From assembly GCA_023437305.1 (NCBI GenBank), contig JAEZGN010000016.1, positions 151,896 to 215,895 on the forward strand: 64,000 bases of DNA, given 5' to 3'. This DNA comes from Bacteroidota bacterium (GTDB lineage Bacteria; Bacteroidota; Bacteroidia; Bacteroidales; Dysgonomonadaceae). Both the position numbers and the translations under genes were made by a program. Each line of letters begins with the position of its first letter. Position 1 is the stretch's first letter. The notes beneath the pieces were generated by a model. It saw nothing but the letters and a program-made list of their open reading frames with translations. It ran no database searches and was not told where the DNA came from. Of this stretch, positions 1 through 9,248 are shown piece by piece.

Positions 1-408
1 ACATATATAGCAAATGCTTTATCAGAATATTGGGAAGGGATTGGTCTATCAGTAAAAAATATTGATTGGAAGAAAGATTTTTCTCCCTCCTCGAAAAGTT
101 ATTTATTAGTCAACAAATTATCAGATCTCAACATAGATGTTGTAAACAAAGATGTAGTGATTGTTGAATATCCAGCAATAAAAGAGAATCCTATTCCTAA
201 AAATTTATTACAGACTGCCACTTTTAACTTAATACTGCTAGACGCAAAGACGCCATGGAAAGGAAGCGATCAGTTAATTTTTGATGAAATAACCAGACTA
301 TCAAAAGAAGTTCCTATTATGATACTATTAACAAATGTGAGCCATGCAGTAATAGAAAATATAACAGGAGTAAAACTGCTAAAAAAGAATATCGAAGCCA
401 ATAATTAA
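1..408 (+). CDS. Wzc/GumC-like polysaccharide chain-length protein, C-terminal fragment
   Basis: The frame is open from the first base of the window and ends at TAA 406-408, so about 135 C-terminal residues are visible and the start lies outside. The visible part has the alternating strand and helix pattern of a P-loop (BY-kinase-like) domain, with a stretch like NLILLDAKTPWKGSD that recalls the end of Bacteroidetes Wzc/GumC-type chain-length proteins. No Walker A or Tyr-rich tail is visible, so kinase activity cannot be judged and the domain may be degenerate. In this family the protein sits in the inner membrane and controls polymer length and export. It is followed 14 bases later by the polymerase-like gene, which fits a polysaccharide operon. 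The family call rests on resemblance of a fragment and on context. Confidence 0.55.
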   Translation, partial: TYIANALSEYWEGIGLSVKNIDWKKDFSPSSKSYLLVNKLSDLNIDVVNKDVVIVEYPAIKENPIPKNLLQTATFNLILLDAKTPWKGSDQLIFDEITRLSKEVPIMILLTNVSHAVIENITGVKLLKKNIEANN

Positions 409-422
409 TATATTAGTTAGTA

Positions 423-1910
423 ATGAGCAAAGTCTCAGACATATATTCTAGATTTTATGATAAATATTTTTATCTGGGGCTCTTTTTTGGACTATTAATA
501 ATATTAATAACGACAATATGTACAAAGGACTTCATTAGCGGAATATTATTTGCAAGTATTCCAATATCATGTATCATTTTATTCTATTTCTTTAAATACC
601 CTTATTCACTAATGGTTGTTCTATTCATAGTTAATTATATAATTATGGGTATCAACCGCTACATACCAAGTTTTCCGGTAGGAACGGTAATAGATGCTTT
701 ATTAGTATTAATATTATTTATTTTATTGGTACGTACTGTTTTCTTTTCTGTCGATTATTGGAAAAGGTTTAATAATCCATTGACATACCTCTCTCTTCTT
801 TGGCTTCTTTACTGTATTTTGGAAATTATAAACCCATATACAACGATTGAACTTTGGATGACCTCGGTCAGGGGTCTGGCATTTTACTTATTCTTATTTG
901 TAGTGGTTACTACAGCTTTATTCAATCGTTATAAAAACCTAAAGCAAATATTGCTTCTATGGGGTATACTTACCACTCTAGCAGTACTAAAGGCTGCTAT
1001 TCAAAAATTCATAGGATTTGATTGGGCCGAAAATCATTGGCTCTATGTTGAAGATGGAGCTAGAACACACGTCATTTATTCAGGTATACGATATTTCTCA
1101 TTTTTTACCGATGCTGCTAATTTCGGGTGTAGTATGGCTTTATCCTTGGTTGTATTCTCAATAAGCGCATTATATATTAAAAATAAGAAATTGAAAGTTT
1201 TTTTTATAATCGTTTCCGTTTTAGCTGGATATGGCATGCTTATATCAGGAACCAGAACTGTTTTGGCTATATTATTCGTAGGATATACAACTTTTATTTT
1301 AATATCAAAGCTCGGAAAAATTATCATTGGAGGAACATTTCTTATACTATCTCTTTTTATTTTTCTCAACTTTACCAATATTGGTCAGAGTAATGCAGAC
1401 ATACGCCGTATGAGAACTGCTTTTCAGGGAACTGAAGATGCATCATTCAATGTCAGAGTAGAAAATCAAAAAAAAATGAGGGAGTTTATGCCTGACCATC
1501 CCTTTGGTATTGGTATAGGAAAATCAAAACATACGGATACTCACGACTACATGTATGGATTAGCTACAGATTCTTCTCTTATCTATATATGGATAGAAAC
1601 AGGTATTGTTGGTCTTTTTATTTTTATTTCTATTCTTCTATTCGTATTGGGGAGAGGAATATATGATATATTGTTTCGAATAAAAAATAAAGAACTTAAG
1701 GGTATCATGAGTGCCCTTGTAGCCGGTCTCTCAGGGATTATAGTTGCAGCCTACGGCAATGAAGTATTACAGCAGTTTCCTACCGGCCCTATTTTGTATA
1801 TATGCATGGCATTTATTATGATGGGCAGGTATTTTGATAAGGAGATAGAGAATAAGAAAGCTGAAAGGGAAAAGTTGATGTCTCCTGACAAGCCATTAGC
1901 TTCTAAATAA
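423..1910 (+). CDS. O-antigen ligase/polymerase-like membrane protein (Wzy/WaaL family)
   Basis: This 495-residue, very hydrophobic protein has roughly ten to twelve predicted membrane segments and a larger hydrophilic loop at about residues 320-385. That loop contains FNVRVENQ and a HPFGIGIGKSK motif, the arrangement of the O-antigen ligase/Wzy_C domain. Members either polymerise lipid-linked repeat units in the periplasm (Wzy) or transfer finished glycan to an acceptor (WaaL). Sequence alone does not separate the two. Its place between the chain-length protein and the glycosyltransferases, with a flippase in the same operon, favours a Wzy polymerase. A charged C-terminal tail follows the last membrane segment. 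Confidence 0.75.
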   Translation: MSKVSDIYSRFYDKYFYLGLFFGLLIILITTICTKDFISGILFASIPISCIILFYFFKYPYSLMVVLFIVNYIIMGINRYIPSFPVGTVIDALLVLILFILLVRTVFFSVDYWKRFNNPLTYLSLLWLLYCILEIINPYTTIELWMTSVRGLAFYLFLFVVVTTALFNRYKNLKQILLLWGILTTLAVLKAAIQKFIGFDWAENHWLYVEDGARTHVIYSGIRYFSFFTDAANFGCSMALSLVVFSISALYIKNKKLKVFFIIVSVLAGYGMLISGTRTVLAILFVGYTTFILISKLGKIIIGGTFLILSLFIFLNFTNIGQSNADIRRMRTAFQGTEDASFNVRVENQKKMREFMPDHPFGIGIGKSKHTDTHDYMYGLATDSSLIYIWIETGIVGLFIFISILLFVLGRGIYDILFRIKNKELKGIMSALVAGLSGIIVAAYGNEVLQQFPTGPILYICMAFIMMGRYFDKEIENKKAEREKLMSPDKPLASK

Positions 1911-1923
1911 AGTTAGTATAGGA

Positions 1924-2814
1924 ATGAATGATTTATATATATCTATAATAACCGTTAACTATAATGGAATGAATGACACATGCCATATGATAGATAGCTT
2001 GATGCAATATCTGTCGGAGGTATCGTATGAAATCATTATTGTAGATAATGCTTCTTTAGGAAATGAAATTGCAGAAATAGAAGCAAAATATAAAAACGTA
2101 CATTGCATTAAAAGTGATTCGAACTTAGGTTTTGCTGGAGGTAATAATTTGGGCATGCTCCAAGCTAAGGGAAAATACATTTTATTGTTGAATAATGATA
2201 CATATATTGAAAATGATTCGTTATTGAACCTTGCAAAATTTCTAGATTCAAACCTAACAGTAGGAGCCGTTTCTCCTAAAATAAAGTTTGCAAACTCTAA
2301 TATTATTCAATTTGCAGGCTATACAGCTTTATCTCAAATTACATTGAGAAATAGCTTGATTGGTTTTGGAGAACCTGATCTTGGACAATATGATATACCA
2401 GCCAAGTCTCCATTCTTACATGGAGCAGCTATGATGCTTAGACGCGATATTATAAAAAAAGTAGGCTTAATGCCTGAAATATATTTTTTATATTACGAAG
2501 AGTTAGACTGGTGTGAACGAATAAATAAAAGCGGATTTGAATTATGGTACAATCCTCAGGCCGTTGTGTTTCATAAAGAAAGCCGGAGTGTAGGACAAAA
2601 TAGTCCTTTGCGATGTTATTATATGACACGGAACAGATTATTGTATGCATGGAGAAACAGAAAAGGCCTGGTTAGATTAGCAGCCATGCTCTATCAATTT
2701 CTTATAGCGAATCCTAAAGCTATATTTACTTATATGCTCAGCAGGCGCTTTGATCTAGTCGGAGCTTGTATCAGGGGAATGGTTAATTTTACTAATATGA
2801 AAAAAACTTTATGA
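1924..2814 (+). CDS. GT2 glycosyltransferase, rhamnosyltransferase-like
   Basis: This 296-residue protein has a GT-A fold of family 2. The N-terminal strand ITVNYNGMNDT binds the nucleotide sugar, followed by GFAGGNNLGM. The metal-binding DXD position appears as LLLNNDTYIEND near residue 92, as is common in rhamnosyltransferase-like GT2 enzymes (WbbL/RfbF type). The acceptor side carries FLHGAAMMLRRD and a catalytic-base-like YYEELDWCER near residue 200. It would add one sugar to a lipid-linked repeat unit on the cytoplasmic face. The sugar donor cannot be read from the sequence. Its stop codon overlaps the next start by four bases (ATGA), so the two genes are probably translationally coupled. 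Confidence 0.8.
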   Translation: MNDLYISIITVNYNGMNDTCHMIDSLMQYLSEVSYEIIIVDNASLGNEIAEIEAKYKNVHCIKSDSNLGFAGGNNLGMLQAKGKYILLLNNDTYIENDSLLNLAKFLDSNLTVGAVSPKIKFANSNIIQFAGYTALSQITLRNSLIGFGEPDLGQYDIPAKSPFLHGAAMMLRRDIIKKVGLMPEIYFLYYEELDWCERINKSGFELWYNPQAVVFHKESRSVGQNSPLRCYYMTRNRLLYAWRNRKGLVRLAAMLYQFLIANPKAIFTYMLSRRFDLVGACIRGMVNFTNMKKTL

Positions 2815-3962
2815 ACGTTGTTAATATAGTTGACTCAATATTATTTGTATTAGCTTTATTTTTTGTTTTGTACCTTCTTGTATTTGCGATAGCTTCTTTG
2901 AAAAAGAGAAAAATACATTACCCCGAAACAGATAATAAACTCAAATATATTGTTCTTTTCCCTGCATACAAAGAAGATAATGTCATAGTGTCATCTGTAA
3001 AATCTTTCCTTGCTCAGGATTATCCTAAAAGCCATTTTGATGTTATCGTCATATCAGATCAGCTAAAGGATGAGACAAATGAGCAATTATCTCAATTACC
3101 GATCAAACTTCTTATTGCAAATTACAAAGACAGTACAAAAGCGAAAGCTTTAATTTTTGCACTTGATAATATAAGTAAAGATGATTATGATGTTGTAGTA
3201 ATAATAGATGCAGACAATACCGTAGATGATATTTTTTTGAATGAAATAAATAAGGCATTTTGCTTTGGCATAAGAGCCTTACAGGTTCATCGCATAGCTA
3301 AAAATCCGGAAACAGATATGGCTATTTTAGATGCTGCCAGCGAAGAAATAAACAATTCATTTTTCAGAAGCGGACACATACGGCTAGGTCTTTCATCTGC
3401 TCTTAGCGGTTCAGGGATGGCCTTCGAATACAAATGGTTTAAACATAATATTAAAAATATATCTTCTGTAGGAGAAGACAAAGAGTTGGAGCTACAATTA
3501 TTACGACAGGGCATCTTTATCGACTATTTGGAAGATGTATTTGTTTATGACCAGAAAGTCCAGAATCAACAAGTATTTTACAATCAGCGACGCAGATGGA
3601 TGGCTTCCCAATACGAAAATTTGATAAGAGGGATGAAATATATTTCAGAAGCGTTGAGAACTGGAAATATAGACTTGTGTAATAAACTTATACAGTGGGC
3701 TATGCTTCCTCGTTTGATTTTATTGGGATTTATTTTTGTTATTGCAGTTATATTTTTATTTATTAATATACTTTGGTCTATAAAATGGTGGATATTGCTT
3801 ATGTTTATGTGCTTATCTTTAGCCATTGCTATACCAGATGAGATGGTTAACGAGCGTTTGATAAAAATACTCAGAAAATTACCCAGACTTTTTATTTTAA
3901 TGGTAATCAATCTATTCAGAATGAAAGGTGCTAAGAAGAAGTTTATACATACAGAACATTGA
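2811..3962 (+). CDS. Membrane-anchored processive-type GT2 glycosyltransferase
   Basis: This 383-residue protein has an N-terminal membrane helix (about 8-28), a cytoplasmic GT-A domain and two or three C-terminal helices (about 292-340). The catalytic markers are FPAYKEDNVI at the start of the domain, IIDADNTVDD as the DXD metal site near residue 130, a GEDKELELQL stretch, and QRRRWMASQ near 263. The last is the QxxRW motif seen in cellulose and hyaluronan synthase-like enzymes. That motif and the membrane layout suggest transfer to a membrane-held acceptor, possibly repeated additions. The donor sugar is unknown. It overlaps the upstream gene by four bases and lies 15 bases before the next. 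Confidence 0.8.
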   Translation: MNVVNIVDSILFVLALFFVLYLLVFAIASLKKRKIHYPETDNKLKYIVLFPAYKEDNVIVSSVKSFLAQDYPKSHFDVIVISDQLKDETNEQLSQLPIKLLIANYKDSTKAKALIFALDNISKDDYDVVVIIDADNTVDDIFLNEINKAFCFGIRALQVHRIAKNPETDMAILDAASEEINNSFFRSGHIRLGLSSALSGSGMAFEYKWFKHNIKNISSVGEDKELELQLLRQGIFIDYLEDVFVYDQKVQNQQVFYNQRRRWMASQYENLIRGMKYISEALRTGNIDLCNKLIQWAMLPRLILLGFIFVIAVIFLFINILWSIKWWILLMFMCLSLAIAIPDEMVNERLIKILRKLPRLFILMVINLFRMKGAKKKFIHTEH

Positions 3963-3977
3963 TATTTGAAATAATAA

Positions 3978-5093
3978 ATGAAAATTGCAATTGAGGCACA
4001 GCGCATATTCCGAAAGAAAAAACACGGAATGGATATTGTTATTCTAGAAGCTATACGAGAATTACAGATACATGATACTTCTAATGAATATTATATATTT
4101 GTAGCTCCCGGTCCCGACAAGTGTTTAATTGATACCTCAAATTTTCATATCGTAGAAGTAAAATGTCCCTCCTATATATTATGGGAGCAAATAGCACTAC
4201 CTTGTGCTGTTTCTAAAATAAAACCCGACGTACTCCACTGCACAAGTAATACTGCCCCATTATTTGTAAATGTGCCCCTAATAGTCACATTACATGATAT
4301 AATATTTTTGGAGAAGAAAGAAAGCACAAATAAATCTCTATATCAAAATTTAGGGTGGCTATATAGAAAACTTGTTGTGCCGCGAGTCCTATCGAAAAGT
4401 AAGAAAATTATTACCGTTTCTGATTTTGAACGAGAAAATATCTGTAAAAAAACAAATGTATCTCCGACACAGGTAGTCACTATTCACAATGGATACAATA
4501 AAAGATTTCATCCTATATCAGATTATCATAATATTACAAAAAAATATATCGAGAAAGACGACTATATTCTATTCTTTGGAAATACAGATCCTAAAAAAAA
4601 TACGTCCCGCACAATAAAAGCCTATGCCTTGTATTTGGAGAAATCCGATTATAAAAGACCTTTATTAATTTTAGATATTAACAAATCTATTGTTGATGAA
4701 ATACTCAAAGAAGAAAATATCGAACATATAAAACCATTTGTGCATTGTCCGGGATATATAAATAATTTAGATCTACCATATATATATAATGGAGCTTTTG
4801 TCTTCATCTATCCATCATTGAGAGAAAGTTTTGGACTTCCAATATTAGAGTCGATGGGTTGTGGAACCCCTGTAATTGTATCAAACACCTCAGCTATACC
4901 TGAAGTAGCGGGAGAGGGAGCCTTATATACAGATCCATATGATGAACAAGATATTACTAATAAGCTATTACTAATTGAAAAGGATGGTGAATTGTATCAA
5001 AACCTAATTGAATACGGAAAATCAAGAGTAAATTCTTTTTCGTGGGAATGGACTGCCAGAAAATTGATGAATGTATATAATTCTGTATTATGA
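3978..5093 (+). CDS. GT4-family glycosyltransferase (GT-B fold)
   Basis: This 371-residue protein has two Rossmann halves. The N-terminal half includes PDVLHCTSNTAP and VTLHDIIF, typical of mannosyltransferase-like GT4 enzymes. The C-terminal half has ILFFGNTDPKKN and the EX7E donor-binding motif in PSLRESFGLPILESMGCGTPVI, about residues 275-297. These enzymes retain the anomeric configuration and commonly use GDP-mannose or UDP-sugars. Which one applies here cannot be told. There is no signal peptide, so it would work at the cytoplasmic face. Its stop overlaps the acyltransferase start by four bases. Confidence 0.85.
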   Translation: MKIAIEAQRIFRKKKHGMDIVILEAIRELQIHDTSNEYYIFVAPGPDKCLIDTSNFHIVEVKCPSYILWEQIALPCAVSKIKPDVLHCTSNTAPLFVNVPLIVTLHDIIFLEKKESTNKSLYQNLGWLYRKLVVPRVLSKSKKIITVSDFERENICKKTNVSPTQVVTIHNGYNKRFHPISDYHNITKKYIEKDDYILFFGNTDPKKNTSRTIKAYALYLEKSDYKRPLLILDINKSIVDEILKEENIEHIKPFVHCPGYINNLDLPYIYNGAFVFIYPSLRESFGLPILESMGCGTPVIVSNTSAIPEVAGEGALYTDPYDEQDITNKLLLIEKDGELYQNLIEYGKSRVNSFSWEWTARKLMNVYNSVL

Positions 5094-5716
5094 ATATATC
5101 TCTTTTAAAAGAAAAAATAAAAAAGAATAAAGCAGCCAAGAGGTTGATCATAAAATTAATATCTCCATCGTCGAATCCCAAACCTCGATTATGGGTTCGT
5201 TTGTTAGTAAATCCATGGATTCACAAAAAAGGTAAAGGAAGTAAAATAAGACAAAGGAGATCACGAATAGATGTTTTCCCATGGAATAAATTTGATGTTG
5301 GCACCAATGTATTAATAGAAGATTTTACTACAATTAATAATGGAGCCGGAGATGTAATAATAGGTAATAACTCACGTGTAGGGATTGGCTCTGTAATCAT
5401 TGGGCCTGTAATTCTTGGAAACAAAGTTGGATTGGGACAACATGTGTTTATCGCCGGATTTAATCACGGATATGCCGATGCTTCTATAGATTCTAATGAA
5501 CAAGATTTGGTCAAAAATATGGTAATTATTGAAGACGAATCTCATATCGGTTCTAATTCTGTTATATTAGCCGGAGTTCATATTGGTAGACGAGTACAAA
5601 TTGGAGCAGGTAGCGTTGTGACAAAAGATATACCATCATACTCTGTAGCCGTAGGGAACCCTGCAAGAGTTATAAAAAAATTTGATTTTCAGAAAAAAGA
5701 ATGGGTGAAAATATAA
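5090..5716 (+). CDS. Hexapeptide-repeat acyltransferase (WcaF/NodL-like)
   Basis: This 208-residue protein is mostly left-handed beta-helix. Hexapeptide turns such as VIIGNNSRVGIGSVIIGPVI occupy about residues 90-112 and resume at SHIGSNSVILAGVHIG to about 180. The insertion near residue 123 contains a conserved His (AGFNHGYAD) that serves as the catalytic base in sugar O-acetyltransferases. The ending SYSVAVGNPARVIKKF is the usual family end. It probably adds an acetyl group to a sugar in the repeat unit from acetyl-CoA. The basic N-terminal 60 residues lack repeats. It overlaps both neighbours: four bases upstream and 16 bases with the following GT2 gene. Confidence 0.8.
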   Translation: MNISLLKEKIKKNKAAKRLIIKLISPSSNPKPRLWVRLLVNPWIHKKGKGSKIRQRRSRIDVFPWNKFDVGTNVLIEDFTTINNGAGDVIIGNNSRVGIGSVIIGPVILGNKVGLGQHVFIAGFNHGYADASIDSNEQDLVKNMVIIEDESHIGSNSVILAGVHIGRRVQIGAGSVVTKDIPSYSVAVGNPARVIKKFDFQKKEWVKI

Positions 5717-6657
5717 ATAAGCCAAAAGTAAGTATTATCATACCTGTTTACAATACTGAGCATTTTGTTGAAGAGGCGATTATGTCTGTACTCAATCAAA
5801 CGTTGACAGAAATAGAAGTAATTGTTGTAAATGATGGATCAACAGATGATAGCCTTGAAGTAATAAAAAAGTTAGCAGATACTGATCCTCGAATAAAAGT
5901 CTTTTCTCAAAAAAATCAAGGACAATCTGTAGCCCGTAATTTGGGACTAAGTATTGCAAAAGGGGAATATATTTACTTTATGGATAGTGACGATATTATA
6001 AGTAATAATACATTTGAAATATGCTACGATAAATGTATCTCTGAAAATTTAGATTTTGTTTTTTTTGATGCCGAAAGTTTTAGTAATAATAACATAACCT
6101 TACCTATTTCTTATAATAGAATAGGTAAAGTAAATACACAGATCGATACCGGGATAAATAAGATCAACCAGTTAATCGAAGCCCGAGGTTATAGCGCCTC
6201 AGTTTGCCTTCTATTTATAAAGCATGATTATATAGCTTCTTTGTCCTTAAACTTTTTGCCTGGCATAATACACGAGGATCAGCTATTTACAGCGAAGTTA
6301 TACACTCAAGCTCGAAGAGTAGCATATATCCCGGAAACATTCTTCCATAGAAGATTACGTCCTGATTCAGTTATGACAAAACAATACACAATCTTTAATG
6401 TTAAAAATTATTTTATAGTAGTAGACGAATTAATAAAATTTGCATCCGGTCAGAATGAAAATATAAACAAAACGATACATAAAACTATTCGGTACCTTTT
6501 TGATCCGGCCATATATATGGCTAATATATTTAGATGGGACGAACGCTTTAGTATTGCTCAAGTTTGTTTTATTCGCTATCGTAAATATATATCTATCAAG
6601 TCATGGCTAGTTCTGCTTTTCCCTTGGCTAATAAAATTAAAATCATATACAAAATAA
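5701..6657 (+). CDS. GT2 glycosyltransferase (WcaA/EpsJ-like)
   Basis: This 318-residue protein is a GT-A fold enzyme with clear family 2 motifs: VSIIIPVYNTEHFVEEAI at the N-terminus, VNDGSTDDSLEV around residue 45, GQSVARNLGL, and YFMDSDDII as the DXD site near residue 95. A later IHEDQLFTAKL (about 200) fits the ED catalytic-base motif. It would add one sugar residue to the repeat unit. The start ATG lies inside the end of the acyltransferase gene, and the VSIIIPVYN motif begins about ten residues after it, which supports this start. Donor and linkage are unknown. Confidence 0.85.
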   Translation: MGENINKPKVSIIIPVYNTEHFVEEAIMSVLNQTLTEIEVIVVNDGSTDDSLEVIKKLADTDPRIKVFSQKNQGQSVARNLGLSIAKGEYIYFMDSDDIISNNTFEICYDKCISENLDFVFFDAESFSNNNITLPISYNRIGKVNTQIDTGINKINQLIEARGYSASVCLLFIKHDYIASLSLNFLPGIIHEDQLFTAKLYTQARRVAYIPETFFHRRLRPDSVMTKQYTIFNVKNYFIVVDELIKFASGQNENINKTIHKTIRYLFDPAIYMANIFRWDERFSIAQVCFIRYRKYISIKSWLVLLFPWLIKLKSYTK

Positions 6658-6669
6658 TAATCAATCGAA

Positions 6670-8109
6670 GTGTCATTAAAAAGAGAGTTATTCACAGGTG
6701 TCACATATAATGCAATATCCAAATACAGTGGTATCATTGTATCGTTAATTGTTTCTGCGGTATTAGCCAGACTTATTTCCCCTGAAGATTTTGGTATAAT
6801 AGCTGTAGCTATGGTTATTATTTCTTTTTTTAGTATTTTTAGTGATCTGGGCTTAGCACCTGCAATAATACAGAATAAAAGTTTAACTAAAGAAAATTTA
6901 TCCGATATCTTCTCCTTTACTGTTTGGCTGGGGATAATTATTTCTCTGGGCTTCTTTTTTTCATCGTGGGCTATAGCTTCTTACTACAAAATGAATGATC
7001 TCATTAATATATGTCAGATATTGTCCATCAATTTATTTTTTGTTACAGTTAATATTGTTCCAAGTGCATTATTATATAAAAATAAAGAATTTAAATTCAT
7101 TGCTTTTCGAACATTTGTAGTTCAATTTCTGGGTGGACTAATATCTATAATCGCGGCTTTAAATGGTGCCGGATTGTATGCTTTACTTATTAATCCTATC
7201 TTTTCAAGTACAACTCTGTTTATTGTCAATATACTGCGTTATCCTCAAAAGATGAAAATTATATTTAACATTTCATCTTTAAAGATTATACTTTCTTACT
7301 CCTCTTATCAATTTCTGTTTAATTTAATAAATTACTTTAGCAGGAACCTGGATAAATTACTGATCGGGAAATATATGGGAATGTCTTTGTTAGGTTATTA
7401 CGAAAAATCATATCGTCTAATGATGTTACCATTGCAAAATATAACCTTTGCCATAACTCCTGTCATGCATCCTGTTTTTTCAGACTTTCAGAATGACCTT
7501 GAAAGATTATCTCGTTCGTATCTGAAAGTTGTTCGTCTTTTGGCATTCATTGGTTTTCCGTTATCTATACTACTTTGGTTCACATCACGAGAAGCAATAT
7601 TAATAATATTTGGGAATCAGTGGTTAAACTCCATTCCTGTATTTCAGATTCTTTCTTTATCCGTAGGTATACAAATTATATTATCTACATCAGGAGCTAT
7701 TTTTCAAGCAGCTAATGCAACAAAATTACTATTTGTAAGTGGACTACTATCTTCTATATTGAATGTTTCAGGTATATTAATAGGCATATTTATCTTTAAT
7801 TCGCTTATTGCTGTTGCATGGTGCATTATAATTACATTTACCCTAAACTTTATTCAATGCTATTATATTATGTATAGATATAGTCTGAAAACAAGTATTC
7901 TTAATTTTATTAAACAATTCCAATCGCCAATAATACTTAGCGTCATTCTATTTTCGGCTCTCCTTTGTATATCTCATTTAATAACAATACAGAACATATT
8001 TATAAGTGCTTTATTTAAAAGTGTGATATTTATCCTTATATACGGTCTTTATATACAGCTAACAAAAGAATTTGATATTTATAGTAAATTAAAGAAAAAA
8101 TTAAGATGA
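6670..8109 (+). CDS. MOP-superfamily lipid-linked oligosaccharide flippase (Wzx/WzxC-like)
   Basis: This 479-residue protein has about twelve to fourteen membrane helices and the polysaccharide-transport signature near the N-terminus: SLKRELFTGVTYNAISKYSG, then ARLISPEDFGIIA and DLGLAPAIIQ. That signature is typical of the WzxC/TuaB group. It would move undecaprenyl-linked repeat units across the inner membrane for the polymerase. The start codon is GTG. The first ATG lies about 44 codons later and would remove the conserved first helix, so GTG is preferred. The stop overlaps the next gene by four bases. Confidence 0.85.
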   Translation: MSLKRELFTGVTYNAISKYSGIIVSLIVSAVLARLISPEDFGIIAVAMVIISFFSIFSDLGLAPAIIQNKSLTKENLSDIFSFTVWLGIIISLGFFFSSWAIASYYKMNDLINICQILSINLFFVTVNIVPSALLYKNKEFKFIAFRTFVVQFLGGLISIIAALNGAGLYALLINPIFSSTTLFIVNILRYPQKMKIIFNISSLKIILSYSSYQFLFNLINYFSRNLDKLLIGKYMGMSLLGYYEKSYRLMMLPLQNITFAITPVMHPVFSDFQNDLERLSRSYLKVVRLLAFIGFPLSILLWFTSREAILIIFGNQWLNSIPVFQILSLSVGIQIILSTSGAIFQAANATKLLFVSGLLSSILNVSGILIGIFIFNSLIAVAWCIIITFTLNFIQCYYIMYRYSLKTSILNFIKQFQSPIILSVILFSALLCISHLITIQNIFISALFKSVIFILIYGLYIQLTKEFDIYSKLKKKLR

Positions 8110-9227
8110 AGGCTTTATATCTTATTTTTCATGGATTGGAGGCATATAACGGCATCAGCAAAAAGATACACTATCAGGTTAATGCTTTGAGGCAGTGCGG
8201 TGTAGAAACACATCTATGCTATATTCATATTGACAACGAAGGGTATCAGAGACGAATGGTAGATGATCAGGAGCTCGAAAGCTTTAAACATGGAATTAAA
8301 GGCAAAATAAAAAAAAGAGTTGACTATTCTGCAATATTAAACTATGTGGAAGCAAACAATATCAACCTGATCTATATAAGATCATTTCACAATGCAAATC
8401 CGTTTCTTATTTCCTTTGTTAAGCAAGCGGCTAAAAAGGGAGTAAAAACATTGCTTGAGATACCGACATATCCATACGACAATGAATATATAAACAGTTC
8501 TTTATCGGTTCGCCTACAGTTGCTAACAGATAAACTATATCGCCGCAAACTCGCTCGCCATATCTTCAGGATTGTGACTTTTTCAAACGAAACAGATATA
8601 TTTGGAGCTAAAACAATTAATATATCAAATGGGATAGATTTTGATGCTATAAAAATAAAAGAGCCAACAAGTTATAATCAAAATATAATAACCCTGATAA
8701 GTGTGGCTGAAATTCATATTTGGCATGGATTCGACCGTTTGCTAAAAGGATTGGCTGAATATTATAAAATAAAACAAGATATAGAAGTTCGATACGAAAT
8801 TGTTGGATATGGAAATGAACGTGAAATTTCGAAATTAAAGAATTACATAATAGAGAATAAATTGGAGAGTTATGTCACCTTCCATGGTCCACAATATGGA
8901 GAGATCTTAGACAACCTATTCAATCAGGCATCAATAGGAATTGCCAGCCTGGGACGCCATCGTAGTGGAATTACAAATATAAAGACTCTAAAAAACCGCG
9001 AATATGCAGCAAGAGGTATTCCTTTTATTTACTCCGAAATAGATGATGATTTTGAAGGAAAACCCTATATTATGAAAGTAAACGCTGACGAATCTCCAAT
9101 AAATATTCTTGACGTGATTGCATTTTATGAAAAAGTAAAAATAATACCTGCTATAGAAATACGTAATTCGATCAGCAGTCTTTCATGGAAGAATCAGATG
9201 GAAAAGGTTATTTCAGCTTGTAAATAA
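8106..9227 (+). CDS. GT4-like glycosyltransferase, divergent
   Basis: This 373-residue protein appears to be a GT-B enzyme. The first half starts MKALYLIFHGLEAYNGISKK, where the GISKK loop takes the place of the usual Gly-rich donor/acceptor loop. The second half has SVAEIHIWHGFDRLLKGLAE, EIVGYGNERE and GIASLGRHRSGITNIKTLKNREYAARGIPFIYSE stretches. The usual EX7E is reduced to a region around KNREYAARGIPF, so the family fit is looser than for the gene at 3978. It sits after the flippase in the same tight operon and is probably another repeat-unit transferase. The substrate is unknown. Confidence 0.7.
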   Translation: MKALYLIFHGLEAYNGISKKIHYQVNALRQCGVETHLCYIHIDNEGYQRRMVDDQELESFKHGIKGKIKKRVDYSAILNYVEANNINLIYIRSFHNANPFLISFVKQAAKKGVKTLLEIPTYPYDNEYINSSLSVRLQLLTDKLYRRKLARHIFRIVTFSNETDIFGAKTINISNGIDFDAIKIKEPTSYNQNIITLISVAEIHIWHGFDRLLKGLAEYYKIKQDIEVRYEIVGYGNEREISKLKNYIIENKLESYVTFHGPQYGEILDNLFNQASIGIASLGRHRSGITNIKTLKNREYAARGIPFIYSEIDDDFEGKPYIMKVNADESPINILDVIAFYEKVKIIPAIEIRNSISSLSWKNQMEKVISACK

Positions 9228-9248
9228 AAGATTTGAATTGTTGTTTCT

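Noticed and set aside
3584..4006. 140-codon open frame opposite the GT2/GT4 junction
   Set aside because: It is antisense to two confident glycosyltransferase genes and shows no motif.
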